From assembly GCA_964558455.1 (NCBI GenBank), contig CAZLEE010000155.1, forward strand, positions 1 to 10,936: DNA of 10,936 bases, written 5' to 3'. Position 1 is the stretch's first letter, and each line of letters starts with the position of its first letter. The translations under genes and the position numbers were made by a program. This DNA comes from DASRLE01 sp964558455 (GTDB lineage: Bacteria; Verrucomicrobiota; Verrucomicrobiia; Limisphaerales; Palsa-1400). The notes beneath the pieces were generated by a model, which worked only from the letters and a program-made list of their open reading frames with translations, searched no databases and was not told the DNA's origin. This document shows positions 1 through 6,876 of the stretch, one piece after another.

Positions 1-2
1 TG

Positions 3-830
3 TCAAAAAGCAAACAAACCACCCAAGGCACTTATTGTCTGAACAATGGCAAGCAACTCATGGTCGCCTTGTCGCTTTACTCCGGCGATTTCAATGAATT
101 TTTTCCGCCCAACCCGGACGATGGCAACACCATTCCCGGCCACAATTGGTGCTCTGGCAATGCCGGTCGAGGCCAACCGGCAGAATTCAATCCTGACCTA
201 CTCAAGGATCCAGCGCGCAGCCTGCTGGCCGCCTATCTTCATGGCAACGTCTCTGTGTTTCATTGTCCGGCAGATACGCGATCCGGTTTGTATCAGGGGA
301 GCGACCCTTCGCTGGCCGGCAAAACGGTTCCGGCTGCGAGGACCTTTTCCATGAATCAGGCCGTGGGCACGATCTGTCCAAAATTTGACGAGAGCAGATA
401 TCTTGGCTGGGCATTCTCCGCGCATGCCGGTTCCCCGACTCTGCCGGTCAATGGAATCTGGTTAAACAATCAGAATAATCATCACCGCGATTCGCCTTGG
501 ATCACCTATGGCAAGGCATCCAGCATCCGCGCCCCGGGCCCTTCGACGCTGTGGGTGCTGGTGGACGAAGATTCCAACGGCCTCAATGACGGCGCGTTTG
601 CCTTTGGCATGGAGAAAGCCGTATGGCTCGATGCCCCAGGCACCTACCATGACGGCGGCTGCGGCTTTGCCTTCGCCGATGGCCACAGTGAATCCCATCA
701 CTGGCAAAGCACGGTTTCAAAGAAAGGCAACCGCTCTCCGGTGGCCAGTCCCCAAGACCGAAATGATTGGCTCTGGATGCGGGACAGGACCTCGGCGAAT
801 ATCAGCGGCGTCATGCCCCCGGCCCAATGA
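3..830 (+). CDS. Type IV pilin-like / pseudopilin protein with H-X9-DG C-terminal motif (5' end cut off by window)
   Basis: The reading frame is open from the first bases, so the N-terminus lies outside the window; 275 residues remain. The visible start (SKSKQTTQGTYCLNNGKQLM) matches the part of PVC-group prepilin-like proteins that follows the N-terminal methylation helix, where 'YCLNN-KQL' is typical. The lost part should hold the prepilin peptidase site and hydrophobic helix. Near the C-terminus, H (648-650), nine residues, then DG (678-683) form the H-X9-DG signature, here YHDGGCGFAFADGH. About 45 residues follow, ending in a Trp-rich tail (NDWLWMRDR). These proteins are secretion-associated pseudopilin-like proteins, present in many copies per genome in Verrucomicrobiota and Planctomycetota; their exact role is poorly known. 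An internal ATG at 60 is not the true start because homology continues upstream of it. It converges on the amidohydrolase gene. Confidence 0.85.
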   Translation, partial: SKSKQTTQGTYCLNNGKQLMVALSLYSGDFNEFFPPNPDDGNTIPGHNWCSGNAGRGQPAEFNPDLLKDPARSLLAAYLHGNVSVFHCPADTRSGLYQGSDPSLAGKTVPAARTFSMNQAVGTICPKFDESRYLGWAFSAHAGSPTLPVNGIWLNNQNNHHRDSPWITYGKASSIRAPGPSTLWVLVDEDSNGLNDGAFAFGMEKAVWLDAPGTYHDGGCGFAFADGHSESHHWQSTVSKKGNRSPVASPQDRNDWLWMRDRTSANISGVMPPAQ

Positions 831-926
831 CCATTGGCTTGTTGAGGGGGCAGTCCTCGACCATATGCTATTTATATTTGACAATCGAAAGGGTCGCGCC
901 GGAGCTTTGTCCATTTTGGGGACTGG
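831..926. other. Convergent intergenic spacer, no gene seen
   Basis: Spacer between two converging 3' ends (pilin-like gene and amidohydrolase). It contains an AT-rich patch around 861-885 within GC-rich surroundings. I found only weak hairpins: GAGG/CCTC with a 7-nt loop near 844-858, and GGACT/AGTCC at 920-937, the latter running into the amidohydrolase stop codon. Neither is followed by a proper T-run, so no terminator is called. Confidence 0.5.
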
Positions 927-2150
927 CTACTGAGTCCATTTGCCGCTGATCATGGCGCGGGTGACGGGGCCTGTGTGCTGGATGGCGGCGTTTTCTGAAC
1001 CGGTTTTCGGCCCCTCGTAGGGAATCGCGATCAGGTCGGCAAAGCTGCCGGTGGTAATTTCTCCGACCATCCCTTTTAGTCCCAAGGCGCGCGCGCCGTT
1101 GATGGTGGCGAGCTGGAGGATTGCGCCGGACGCGATTTCGGGATGGGCGGTGGCGAATGTTTGCATTTCGGCGAACATGTTTAGTTCCAGTTCCGACGAG
1201 GGCGTTGGCTTCACGCTCGCCAGGCTGTCTGTGCCCAGGCAAATATTCACTCCCGCCGCAGTCAGCGCCTTGAAGGGAAATGGTTGATGGCCAAAATAGG
1301 CATGACTGCGGGGACAATGGGCCACGCTGGAGCCGGATCGAGCCAGAGCCTCGATGTCCGCGGGTTCAAGGTAGTTGGCATGCACGGCCAGGAAATTCTC
1401 TCCCAGCAAACCGCTCCGGGCGATTTGTTGCAGGGGCGTCCTCTGCCCGCAATCCGACATGTCCCGATGTTCCTTGACCCAGTCAAATAACGGGCCGCGC
1501 CGATGGACGCACATTTCGGTTTCGTCGATGGACTCGGCCACGTGCATGGTCACGCGCCGGTTTTTCGACGCCGCCGCCACGCGGCGCAACAAGGCCGGGG
1601 TGGTGGAATAAAGGGCGTGCGGCGAAAGACCGGCAAAACTGTGTTTGGAATGGAGGGAACTGATTTTGGCCACCGCGGCCGCCACGATTTCGTCGGGGTC
1701 AAGGCGGTCTTTTACTCCCGTCATTTCCAGGAAGGAGGCCACGCGCAACGGGGTCGAAGCCCAGGCGGCGGGCAGCAGTTCCGGCACGGCCTCGATGTCC
1801 CCCACGGTCGTCGTCCCAGTCCGGCGCAACATTTCCGCGCCGCGCCGCCAGGCCTGGGCATAATCGGCGGGACCGGCCAACAATTTGCGCGCCACGATGG
1901 CTTTGATCCAATCGGAAAAGCGCCCCGGTTCCGGCGCGCCGGTCATGCCGGTGTAGTCAAGATGACAATGGGCGTTGACCAGGCCGGGCAGGAGGATGAC
2001 CGCGCCCAGATCCTTCGCCGGGCCGGCATGGGTGTGCGCCAGATCGGCCCACCGGCCCACCGCCGCCACGTGGTTACGAACGACCAGCACGGCGCCGTCG
2101 TCAATAGGCGGGCCGGAAACGGGCAGGACAATACGGGCACGCAGGAGCAT
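927..2150 (-). CDS. Amidohydrolase-superfamily metal-dependent deaminase (cytosine deaminase / chlorohydrolase / aminofutalosine deaminase-like)
   Basis: A 407-residue cytosolic enzyme of the ATZ/TRZ-like amidohydrolase branch, which hydrolytically deaminates purine- or pyrimidine-type substrates. The layout is complete: a small N-terminal beta domain, then HCH at 61-63 (metal ligands), SPHA at 176-179, MHVAES at 202-207 (His203 ligand and Glu206 as likely general acid/base), His257 in VHANY, and LGTDSLAS at 305-312 (Asp308 metal ligand). A C-terminal return to the beta domain ends GSFADLIAI...VTRAMISGKW. The stretch HCPRSHAYFGH at 278-288 resembles proteins annotated as aminodeoxyfutalosine deaminase (menaquinone synthesis by the futalosine route), but that substrate is my guess; SsnA/MtaD-like deaminases are alternatives. 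The ATG lies 6 nt after the hpf stop, so the two are probably co-transcribed. The stop is TAG. Confidence 0.87.
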   Translation of the reverse strand: MLLRARIVLPVSGPPIDDGAVLVVRNHVAAVGRWADLAHTHAGPAKDLGAVILLPGLVNAHCHLDYTGMTGAPEPGRFSDWIKAIVARKLLAGPADYAQAWRRGAEMLRRTGTTTVGDIEAVPELLPAAWASTPLRVASFLEMTGVKDRLDPDEIVAAAVAKISSLHSKHSFAGLSPHALYSTTPALLRRVAAASKNRRVTMHVAESIDETEMCVHRRGPLFDWVKEHRDMSDCGQRTPLQQIARSGLLGENFLAVHANYLEPADIEALARSGSSVAHCPRSHAYFGHQPFPFKALTAAGVNICLGTDSLASVKPTPSSELELNMFAEMQTFATAHPEIASGAILQLATINGARALGLKGMVGEITTGSFADLIAIPYEGPKTGSENAAIQHTGPVTRAMISGKWTQ

Positions 2151-2156
2151 CCCGCA

Positions 2157-2516
2157 TTATTCTTCCACTTCCCCGGCCTTGAGCGACTCCTTGTCGCGGG
2201 AGCCGACGGTGTGTTCCCTGGCCTTGACCTTGCCATGCTGCTTGCGCAATTGCTGTTCAATCTTCTTGACAGAAAGGTCGATGGCCGCATAAAGATCGCT
2301 TTCCCAATCCTGGGCAAATATCTCCGGTCCCGGGACGGAGAGGCGGATGGCGCAGGAGTACTGGCGTTCGGCCAGCTTCAGGTGATCATGTTCCAACGTT
2401 ACCCGGATGCTGGTCACGAGATGCCCCATGTGCTCGAGCTTTTCAATGCGGCTGAGAATGTGATCCTCAATCGCCTTGGTCAGCGTGACATTGTGAGCCG
2501 AGAGAATGAATTTCAT
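2157..2516 (-). CDS. hpf: Ribosome hibernation promoting factor, short form (HPF/RaiA, ribosomal S30AE family)
   Basis: The 119-residue product has the S30AE fold pattern: MKFILSAHNVTLTKAIEDHI at the N-terminus, a central charged strand region (IRVTLEHDH), and the diagnostic C-terminal helix QDWESDLYAAIDLSVKKIEQQL followed by a basic tail. Proteins of this family bind the decoding region of the 30S subunit and inactivate ribosomes in stationary phase or stress. I chose the internal ATG at 2514-2516 because the family motif begins right there; the frame stays open for 21 more codons upstream (to 2579), but that stretch looks like untranslated leader. AGGT abuts the start codon, so the ribosome site is weak. 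It lacks the roughly 60-residue C-terminal dimerisation domain of long HPF, so it is the short form. It is divergent from parA and followed 6 nt later by the deaminase gene. Confidence 0.9.
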   Translation of the reverse strand: MKFILSAHNVTLTKAIEDHILSRIEKLEHMGHLVTSIRVTLEHDHLKLAERQYSCAIRLSVPGPEIFAQDWESDLYAAIDLSVKKIEQQLRKQHGKVKAREHTVGSRDKESLKAGEVEE

Positions 2517-2608
2517 ACCTGATAATCGGCTGATTTGGCCAATAAATCCAGTAAATTGCGCAGCGTAAATTCCTTTCACCCAAGACCGATTTCCCTTTTA
2601 ATCCCTTC
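2517..2608. promoter_or_regulatory. Divergent hpf/parA promoter region with a repeated GTAAATT element
   Basis: This 92-bp AT-richer spacer must carry leftward initiation for hpf and probably rightward initiation for parA. A candidate minus-strand promoter is TTTACG, 17 nt, TTTATT (four of six matches in each box), but this is weak. The 7-mer GTAAATT occurs twice as a direct repeat, at 2551-2557 and 2565-2571, with 14 bp from start to start; it could be an operator or chance. I see no convincing promoter or Shine-Dalgarno sequence for parA. Confidence 0.3.
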
Positions 2609-3409
2609 GTGCTTACTAAAATTATTGCCGTGGCCAATCAAAAAGGTGGTGTGGGAAAGACCACCACCACCGTCAATGTCGCCGCCTGCCTTGCTGTTCA
2701 GGGCAAAAGAGTTCTGCTGCTCGACCTGGACCCCCAAGCCAACGCCACCAGCGGCCTGGGCCAGGAAAAAATCGAGGGCGCCAGCGCCTACCGTCCCTTG
2801 CTCGGCGAAGGTTCGCTGGTCGAAAAAATCCGCCCGACCGCTTTTGAGCATCTGGACATCATTCCGAGCGAGGTCGATATGTGCGGGGCGGAAATCGAGA
2901 TCGCGCGCGCCGAAAACCATCTGCAACGGCTGGCTCTCCTCCTCGGGCCGGTGGCTGAAAGCGGCCGTTTTGATTACATTCTGATTGACTGCCCCCCTTC
3001 CCTCGGCATTCTCACCCTGAACGCTTTTGCCGCCTCCGATTATCTGCTCATCCCGTTGCAGTGCGAATATTACGCATTGGAAGGCATTTCCATGAGCCAG
3101 CGCGTTCTCACCCAGGTGCGAGAAAACGGCATCAATCCGCGCCTCCAACTGCTGGGCGTGGTCATGACCATGTTTGACGGGCGCACCAATCTTTCCGCCC
3201 AGGTCACCAACGATGTTCGCGCCCACTACGGCGACATGGTTTTCGACACCGTCATTCCCCGGGCCACCCGATTGGCCGAGGCGCCCAGTTTCGGCAAGCC
3301 GATCATCCATTACGACAAATCCAACGCCGGCGCCGTCGCCTACGAGACCCTGACCGGCGAGATTTTGAAAAAGATCAAGCAATCCCAAACGACCGCAACG
3401 ACGGCGTAA
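2609..3409 (+). CDS. parA: ParA/Soj-family chromosome partitioning ATPase
   Basis: A 266-residue deviant-Walker P-loop ATPase of the ParA/Soj/MinD superfamily. KGGVGKTT at 12-19 is the Walker A box with the signature lysine. LLLDLDPQAN at 36-45 holds the switch I aspartates, and FDYILIDCPPSLG at 121-133 is Walker B. The C-terminal IPRATRLAEAPSFGKPI is the Soj-type DNA-binding signature, so Soj/ParA fits better than MinD. In the family, ATP-bound dimers coat nucleoid DNA and move ParB-bound origins. The start is GTG at 2609: no ATG lies in frame before Walker A, and an in-frame TAA occurs upstream at 2552. No Shine-Dalgarno is visible. The usual partner parB does not follow; the next gene, 44 nt away, is a flavin reductase. 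ParB may lie elsewhere. Confidence 0.93.
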   Translation: MLTKIIAVANQKGGVGKTTTTVNVAACLAVQGKRVLLLDLDPQANATSGLGQEKIEGASAYRPLLGEGSLVEKIRPTAFEHLDIIPSEVDMCGAEIEIARAENHLQRLALLLGPVAESGRFDYILIDCPPSLGILTLNAFAASDYLLIPLQCEYYALEGISMSQRVLTQVRENGINPRLQLLGVVMTMFDGRTNLSAQVTNDVRAHYGDMVFDTVIPRATRLAEAPSFGKPIIHYDKSNAGAVAYETLTGEILKKIKQSQTTATTA

Positions 3410-3453
3410 CCAAAACCGCAAACGCTCACCAGGGCAAACCACACAAGATTAAT

Positions 3454-4173
3454 ATGTCATCCAAACAAATAGTCGAAATGCACGTGGAAACGGCCACCTT
3501 GGAATTGCCCGACACAAAAACCCTGAGATTGCGCTGGCCGGAGGGCTACGCCCCCGATTTCAAAACGGGCCAGTTTATCACCGTTTATTTTGGCGACGCC
3601 CCGGGCTACAAAAGGGCCTACTCCCTTTGCTCCTCCGCCCTGGATCGCGGTTATTTTGAAGTCGCGGTCAAACGCGAGGGCAAAATGGGCACACGTATTG
3701 TTGACTGGGCCACGGCGGGCGATAAATTATGGGTCGTTCCGCCCGCCGGACGGTTCCTGCCTGTTTTTGAACCGGACCGCCATTTGATTTGCATTGCCGG
3801 CGGTTCGGGCGTCACGCCGTTTCGGGCTTTTGCGCGGGAGGCGACGCAGCGGAAACTGGCGACCAAAATCACCATCCTTTACAGCGTCCGGACCACCACC
3901 GACATTATTTTCGGCCCGGAATTTCGCCAACTGCAGGCCGAAAACGAGAACTTCAAATTCGATGTCACCTGCACCCGGCTGCCCGCCGACGATGCCTGGA
4001 CCGGACGGCGCGGACGCATTGATTCCCAATGGGTGCGCGAACATGTGACCGACCTGGGCAAAACCGTTTTCTACGCCTGCGGCCCCACCGCGCTGGTCGA
4101 AGCCGCCGAAAAACTCGTCTTGGAAGAATTGAAGGTTCCCAAAGAGCAACTGAAAGTGGAGAAATGGGGCTGA
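3454..4173 (+). CDS. FNR-like FAD/NAD(P)H oxidoreductase (ferredoxin/flavodoxin reductase type)
   Basis: The 239-residue cytosolic protein has an N-terminal FAD-binding beta barrel with RAYSLCSS at 54-61 (the RxYS flavin-binding motif) and a C-terminal NAD(P) domain with AGGSGVTPFRAF at 115-126 and FYACGP at 206-211. The C-terminus ends EKWG. This is the ferredoxin-NADP reductase fold, moving electrons between NAD(P)H and a one- or two-electron partner. No plant-type 2Fe-2S domain (C-x4-C-x2-C) is attached, unlike phenol or benzoate oxygenase reductases, and there is no redox CxxxxC pair, so it cannot stand in for dihydrolipoyl dehydrogenase by known chemistry. Its stop is only 7 nt before gcvT, implying co-transcription. 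The electron partner and physiological role are unknown. Confidence 0.88.
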   Translation: MSSKQIVEMHVETATLELPDTKTLRLRWPEGYAPDFKTGQFITVYFGDAPGYKRAYSLCSSALDRGYFEVAVKREGKMGTRIVDWATAGDKLWVVPPAGRFLPVFEPDRHLICIAGGSGVTPFRAFAREATQRKLATKITILYSVRTTTDIIFGPEFRQLQAENENFKFDVTCTRLPADDAWTGRRGRIDSQWVREHVTDLGKTVFYACGPTALVEAAEKLVLEELKVPKEQLKVEKWG

Positions 4174-4180
4174 CCCTGAC

Positions 4181-5344
4181 ATGAAACACACCTGTCTTTA
4201 CACCGCACACCAACAAGCCGGCGCCAAACTCATCGAATTTGGCGGCTGGGAAATGCCCGTTTATTATACCAGCATCCTGGACGAACATCAGGCCGTTCGC
4301 ACCGCCGCCGGTTTATTTGACATCTCGCACATGGGCGAAATCCGCGCGCGCGGGGCCGACGCGGCCGGTTTTCTCAATTTCGTCCTGACCAATGATCTTC
4401 GTAAATTGCCCCCCGGTCTCGGTCAATATACTTTGCTTTGCAATCCGCGCGGCGCCGTGGTTGATGACCTTTACGTTTATCAAACCGGCCCCGCCGAATT
4501 CCTGCTGGTCGTCAACGCCTCCCGCCTTGACGCCGATGCCCAATGGCTGCAACAGCGTCTGGCTGAGTTTCCCAAAGCCGGCGGCGTGGAATTGAAAAAT
4601 GAGTCCGACGACTTTGGCGCCGTCGCCCTGCAAGGGCCAGCCGCCGCCGGTTTTATCGACGGCTGTTTTCAGTCCACGACAAAAGCGCCTTCCAGGCTGC
4701 GCAAAAATGAAATCGTCCGCTGCCACTTTGACGGGCAGCCCGTTTTCGTTTCCCGGACCGGCTACACGGGCGAAGATGGTTTTGAAATCATGGCCCCGGT
4801 TCAAATCACCGCGCCGATCTGGAATAAACTGCTTGAAGCCGGACATCCCGCCGGGCTGAAACCGGCCGGACTCGGCGCGCGCGACACCTTGCGCACCGAA
4901 GCGTGCTATCCGCTCTACGGACACGAACTGAACGAAAACACCACCCCCATTGAGGCCGGACTGGGCTTCTTCGTCGCCTGGAACAAGGGCGACTTCATCG
5001 GCCGCGCCGCCCTGGCCGCTCAAAAAGCCGCCGGCCCCGCCAAAAAACTGGCCGCCTTTAAAATGACCGGACGCAGCGCCCCGCCCCGCCCGCAATATTC
5101 CATTTGGAGCGCCGGTCCCAAAAGCGAACGCATCGGCGAAGTCACCAGCGGCACGCAAAGTCCCACGCTGGGCCTCGGGATCGGATTGGGTTACGTCCCC
5201 CCCAAATACGCCGCCGCCAACACCCCCATCGCCATCGAAATTCGCGGCAAGCCCTTCCCCGCCGTCATTATCCCGAAACCTTTTTACCGCGGAGTTGAAA
5301 AAAGATTTTCAAATGCCCCCGCCGGGGTAAGCTTCACCCACTAA
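4181..5344 (+). CDS. gcvT: Glycine cleavage system T protein (aminomethyltransferase)
   Basis: A 387-residue folate-dependent aminomethyltransferase. With tetrahydrofolate it takes the aminomethyl group from lipoyl H-protein, giving 5,10-methylene-THF, ammonia and dihydrolipoyl H-protein. N-terminal signatures are FGGWEMPVYY (20-29) and FDISHMGEI (46-54). GAVVDDLYVY (91-100) carries the conserved acidic pair (Asp95/96) at the folate/aminomethyl site, and VNAS (111-114) follows. SRTGYTGEDGFEI (191-203) and GLGARDTLRTEACYPLYGHE (230-249) are the central signatures, and the C-terminal barrel ends at EIRGKPFPAVIIPKPFYR. Length matches the family and no key residue appears lost, so a true GcvT is favoured over a GcvT-like demethylase. 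It is followed after 2 nt by gcvH; gcvP is not present in the window. Confidence 0.96.
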   Translation: MKHTCLYTAHQQAGAKLIEFGGWEMPVYYTSILDEHQAVRTAAGLFDISHMGEIRARGADAAGFLNFVLTNDLRKLPPGLGQYTLLCNPRGAVVDDLYVYQTGPAEFLLVVNASRLDADAQWLQQRLAEFPKAGGVELKNESDDFGAVALQGPAAAGFIDGCFQSTTKAPSRLRKNEIVRCHFDGQPVFVSRTGYTGEDGFEIMAPVQITAPIWNKLLEAGHPAGLKPAGLGARDTLRTEACYPLYGHELNENTTPIEAGLGFFVAWNKGDFIGRAALAAQKAAGPAKKLAAFKMTGRSAPPRPQYSIWSAGPKSERIGEVTSGTQSPTLGLGIGLGYVPPKYAAANTPIAIEIRGKPFPAVIIPKPFYRGVEKRFSNAPAGVSFTH

Positions 5345-5346
5345 TT

Positions 5347-5730
5347 ATGAGCGCACATGTTCCCAGCGATTTAAAATACGCGAAAAGCCATGAATGGGCC
5401 CGCATCAGCGGCGACACCGCCGTCGTCGGCATTTCCGACCATGCCCAGCATGAGTTGACCGACGTGGTGTTTGTCGAGCTTCCCGCCGTCGGACGCAAGA
5501 TTCGCACCGGCGAAAGCTGCGCCGTGGTCGAGTCCGTCAAAACGGCCAGCGACATCTACGCGCCACTGAGCGGCGAAGTCATTGAGGCCAATCCGCAGTT
5601 GGCCCAGCACCCGGAATTGGTCAACACCGCCCCCTACGGCGACGGCTGGCTGTTCAAAATCAAACTGGCCGACCCCGCCGAAGCCGGGAAGATGCTCACG
5701 CCCGAAGATTACACCAAACAAATCGCATGA
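5347..5730 (+). CDS. gcvH: Glycine cleavage system H protein (lipoyl carrier)
   Basis: The 127-residue product is full length for the family. LKYAKSHEWARI near the N-terminus and GISDHAQHELTDVVFVELP (28-46) are H-protein hallmarks. ESVKTASDIYAP contains Lys65, the expected lipoylation site, and the C-terminal part GDGWLFKIKL is also typical. It shuttles the aminomethyl group bound to lipoamide between P protein, T protein and dihydrolipoyl dehydrogenase. The ATG follows the gcvT stop by 2 nt and its own TGA overlaps the next ATG (ATGA at 5727-5730), so translation is probably coupled on both sides. Confidence 0.97.
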   Translation: MSAHVPSDLKYAKSHEWARISGDTAVVGISDHAQHELTDVVFVELPAVGRKIRTGESCAVVESVKTASDIYAPLSGEVIEANPQLAQHPELVNTAPYGDGWLFKIKLADPAEAGKMLTPEDYTKQIA

Positions 5731-6824
5731 AATATCCACCCGCGCCGAAACGACTCGCCGTCCTCGTTCTCTTCCCGGCCCTCGTTTTCAGCGCGGCCGC
5801 CGGCGACAAGGTAGATCGTCTGGTCAAGAGCGAGTTGCAAGCCCATCCCATTCCCGGCCTCGCCCTGGAAATCATCCAGAACGGCAAATGCGTCAAGCAG
5901 GCCGGTTACGGGTTGGCCAATCTTGAGTGGCAGACGCCGGTCACGCCCGAGACCGTTTTTGAGATTGGCTCCATGACCAAGCAATTCACCGCCGCCGCCA
6001 TTCTTATGCTCGCCGAGGAAGGCAAGTTATCGGTGGACGACAAAATTTCCCGTCACCTGACCAACACGCCCGAAGCCTGGAAAGACATAACAATACGCCA
6101 TCTGTTGACCCACACATCGGGCATCACAAATTATACGGTGCTGGACGGCTTCGAACTGCGCCAACACATGACCCAGGCCCGGTTCATCCAGAAGACAGGC
6201 TCCTACCCGCTCAATTTTCAGCCCGGTGAAAAATGGGTCTATTGCAATTCCGGCTTCAACCTGCTGGGTTACATCATTGAAAACGTCAGCGGCGTCGATT
6301 ACTGGCAATTCTTGCGCCAGCGCATCTTCCTCCCCTTGGGCATGACCGCCACCACCAACCGCGATTCCCGCTATCCCGTCCGCTTCCGCGCCAGCGGCTA
6401 TGAAACCGATCCGGCCGGCCGCTACATCAACCGCGATTACGACCTGACCGATCTTTTCAGCGCCGGGACCATCCTTTCAACCGTGGACGATATCGCCCGC
6501 TGGAACGCCAGTCTTGATTCCAAAAAACTCCTCACCGCCGATTCTGAAAAAGCCATGTGGACCCCGCTCACGCTCAACAATGGCGGCACCCACGGCTTCA
6601 GCAAAGGGCGCACCCACAGCTACGGTTTCGGCTGGTTTCTTGACCCCGTGCAGGGCCATCGCTGCGTCAGCCACGGCGGTTTAACCTCGGGATTCTCCGC
6701 CAGCATCCAGCGTTTTCCCGACGACGGGCTGGCAATAATAGTTTTAACAAACTCGAACGAGGAAGACGTTGCCATCCAGGTGAGCACGGACATCGCGGCG
6801 CTTTATTTTGCGGATAAAAAATGA
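5727..6824 (+). CDS. Secreted serine hydrolase, beta-lactamase class C / penicillin-binding-protein-like family
   Basis: A 365-residue protein of the beta-lactamase-related (PF00144) serine hydrolase family. A signal peptide is likely: basic start (KYPPAPKR), hydrophobic core LAVLVLFPALVFS, and probable cleavage around AAAG (23-26), so it should act outside the cytoplasmic membrane. The catalytic set is present: S82-M-T-K85 (SxxK nucleophile and base), Y172-C-N174 (YxN, with Cys in the middle position that is more often Ser or Ala), and H316-G-G318 (HxG, equivalent of KTG). Family members include D,D-peptidases, esterases and class C beta-lactamases; sequence alone does not choose among them, and resistance should not be assumed. 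Its ATG overlaps the gcvH stop by 4 nt, an odd partner for glycine cleavage, so shared transcription rather than shared function may explain the arrangement. Confidence 0.9.
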   Translation: MKYPPAPKRLAVLVLFPALVFSAAAGDKVDRLVKSELQAHPIPGLALEIIQNGKCVKQAGYGLANLEWQTPVTPETVFEIGSMTKQFTAAAILMLAEEGKLSVDDKISRHLTNTPEAWKDITIRHLLTHTSGITNYTVLDGFELRQHMTQARFIQKTGSYPLNFQPGEKWVYCNSGFNLLGYIIENVSGVDYWQFLRQRIFLPLGMTATTNRDSRYPVRFRASGYETDPAGRYINRDYDLTDLFSAGTILSTVDDIARWNASLDSKKLLTADSEKAMWTPLTLNNGGTHGFSKGRTHSYGFGWFLDPVQGHRCVSHGGLTSGFSASIQRFPDDGLAIIVLTNSNEEDVAIQVSTDIAALYFADKK

Positions 6825-6876
6825 GTCAGAGGCCCGTGAAGAAACAACCCAGGTGAAGCGGCTCAAGGGACGGCGG
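6825..6876. other. Short convergent spacer, nothing recognised
   Basis: These 52 bp separate the converging stops of the serine hydrolase and the SUI1 protein. No stem-loop followed by a T-run was seen in either direction. Confidence 0.4.

Noticed and set aside
878..883. TTGACA, an exact -35 hexamer
   Set aside because: No -10 hexamer lies 16-18 bp downstream and no plus-strand gene follows; the region is between converging genes.
920..937. Hairpin GGACT/AGTCC as a terminator for the amidohydrolase
   Set aside because: It straddles the stop codon, the stem is only 5 bp, and no T-run follows on either strand.
1503..2522. A 339-codon open frame on the plus strand across the amidohydrolase and hpf
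   Set aside because: It is antisense to two genes with clear family motifs, and its translation is Gly/Arg/His-rich without any recognisable domain. High GC content produces such long antisense frames.
2576..3442. A 288-codon minus-strand frame over parA
   Set aside because: It mirrors the ParA gene almost exactly and has no domain of its own; the plus-strand frame carries all Walker motifs.
4174..4180. Glycine riboswitch upstream of gcvT
   Set aside because: Only 7 nt separate gcvT from the preceding gene, leaving no room for an aptamer; the leader before the reductase (44 nt) is also too short.
4313..5158. A 281-codon minus-strand frame over gcvT
   Set aside because: It is antisense to a complete GcvT and reads as Gly/Ala/Phe-rich, a typical shadow frame.
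5727..6824. Calling the serine hydrolase a beta-lactamase resistance gene
   Set aside because: SxxK, YxN and HxG motifs are shared by many D,D-peptidases and esterases, and HGG with YCN does not point to a true AmpC enzyme.
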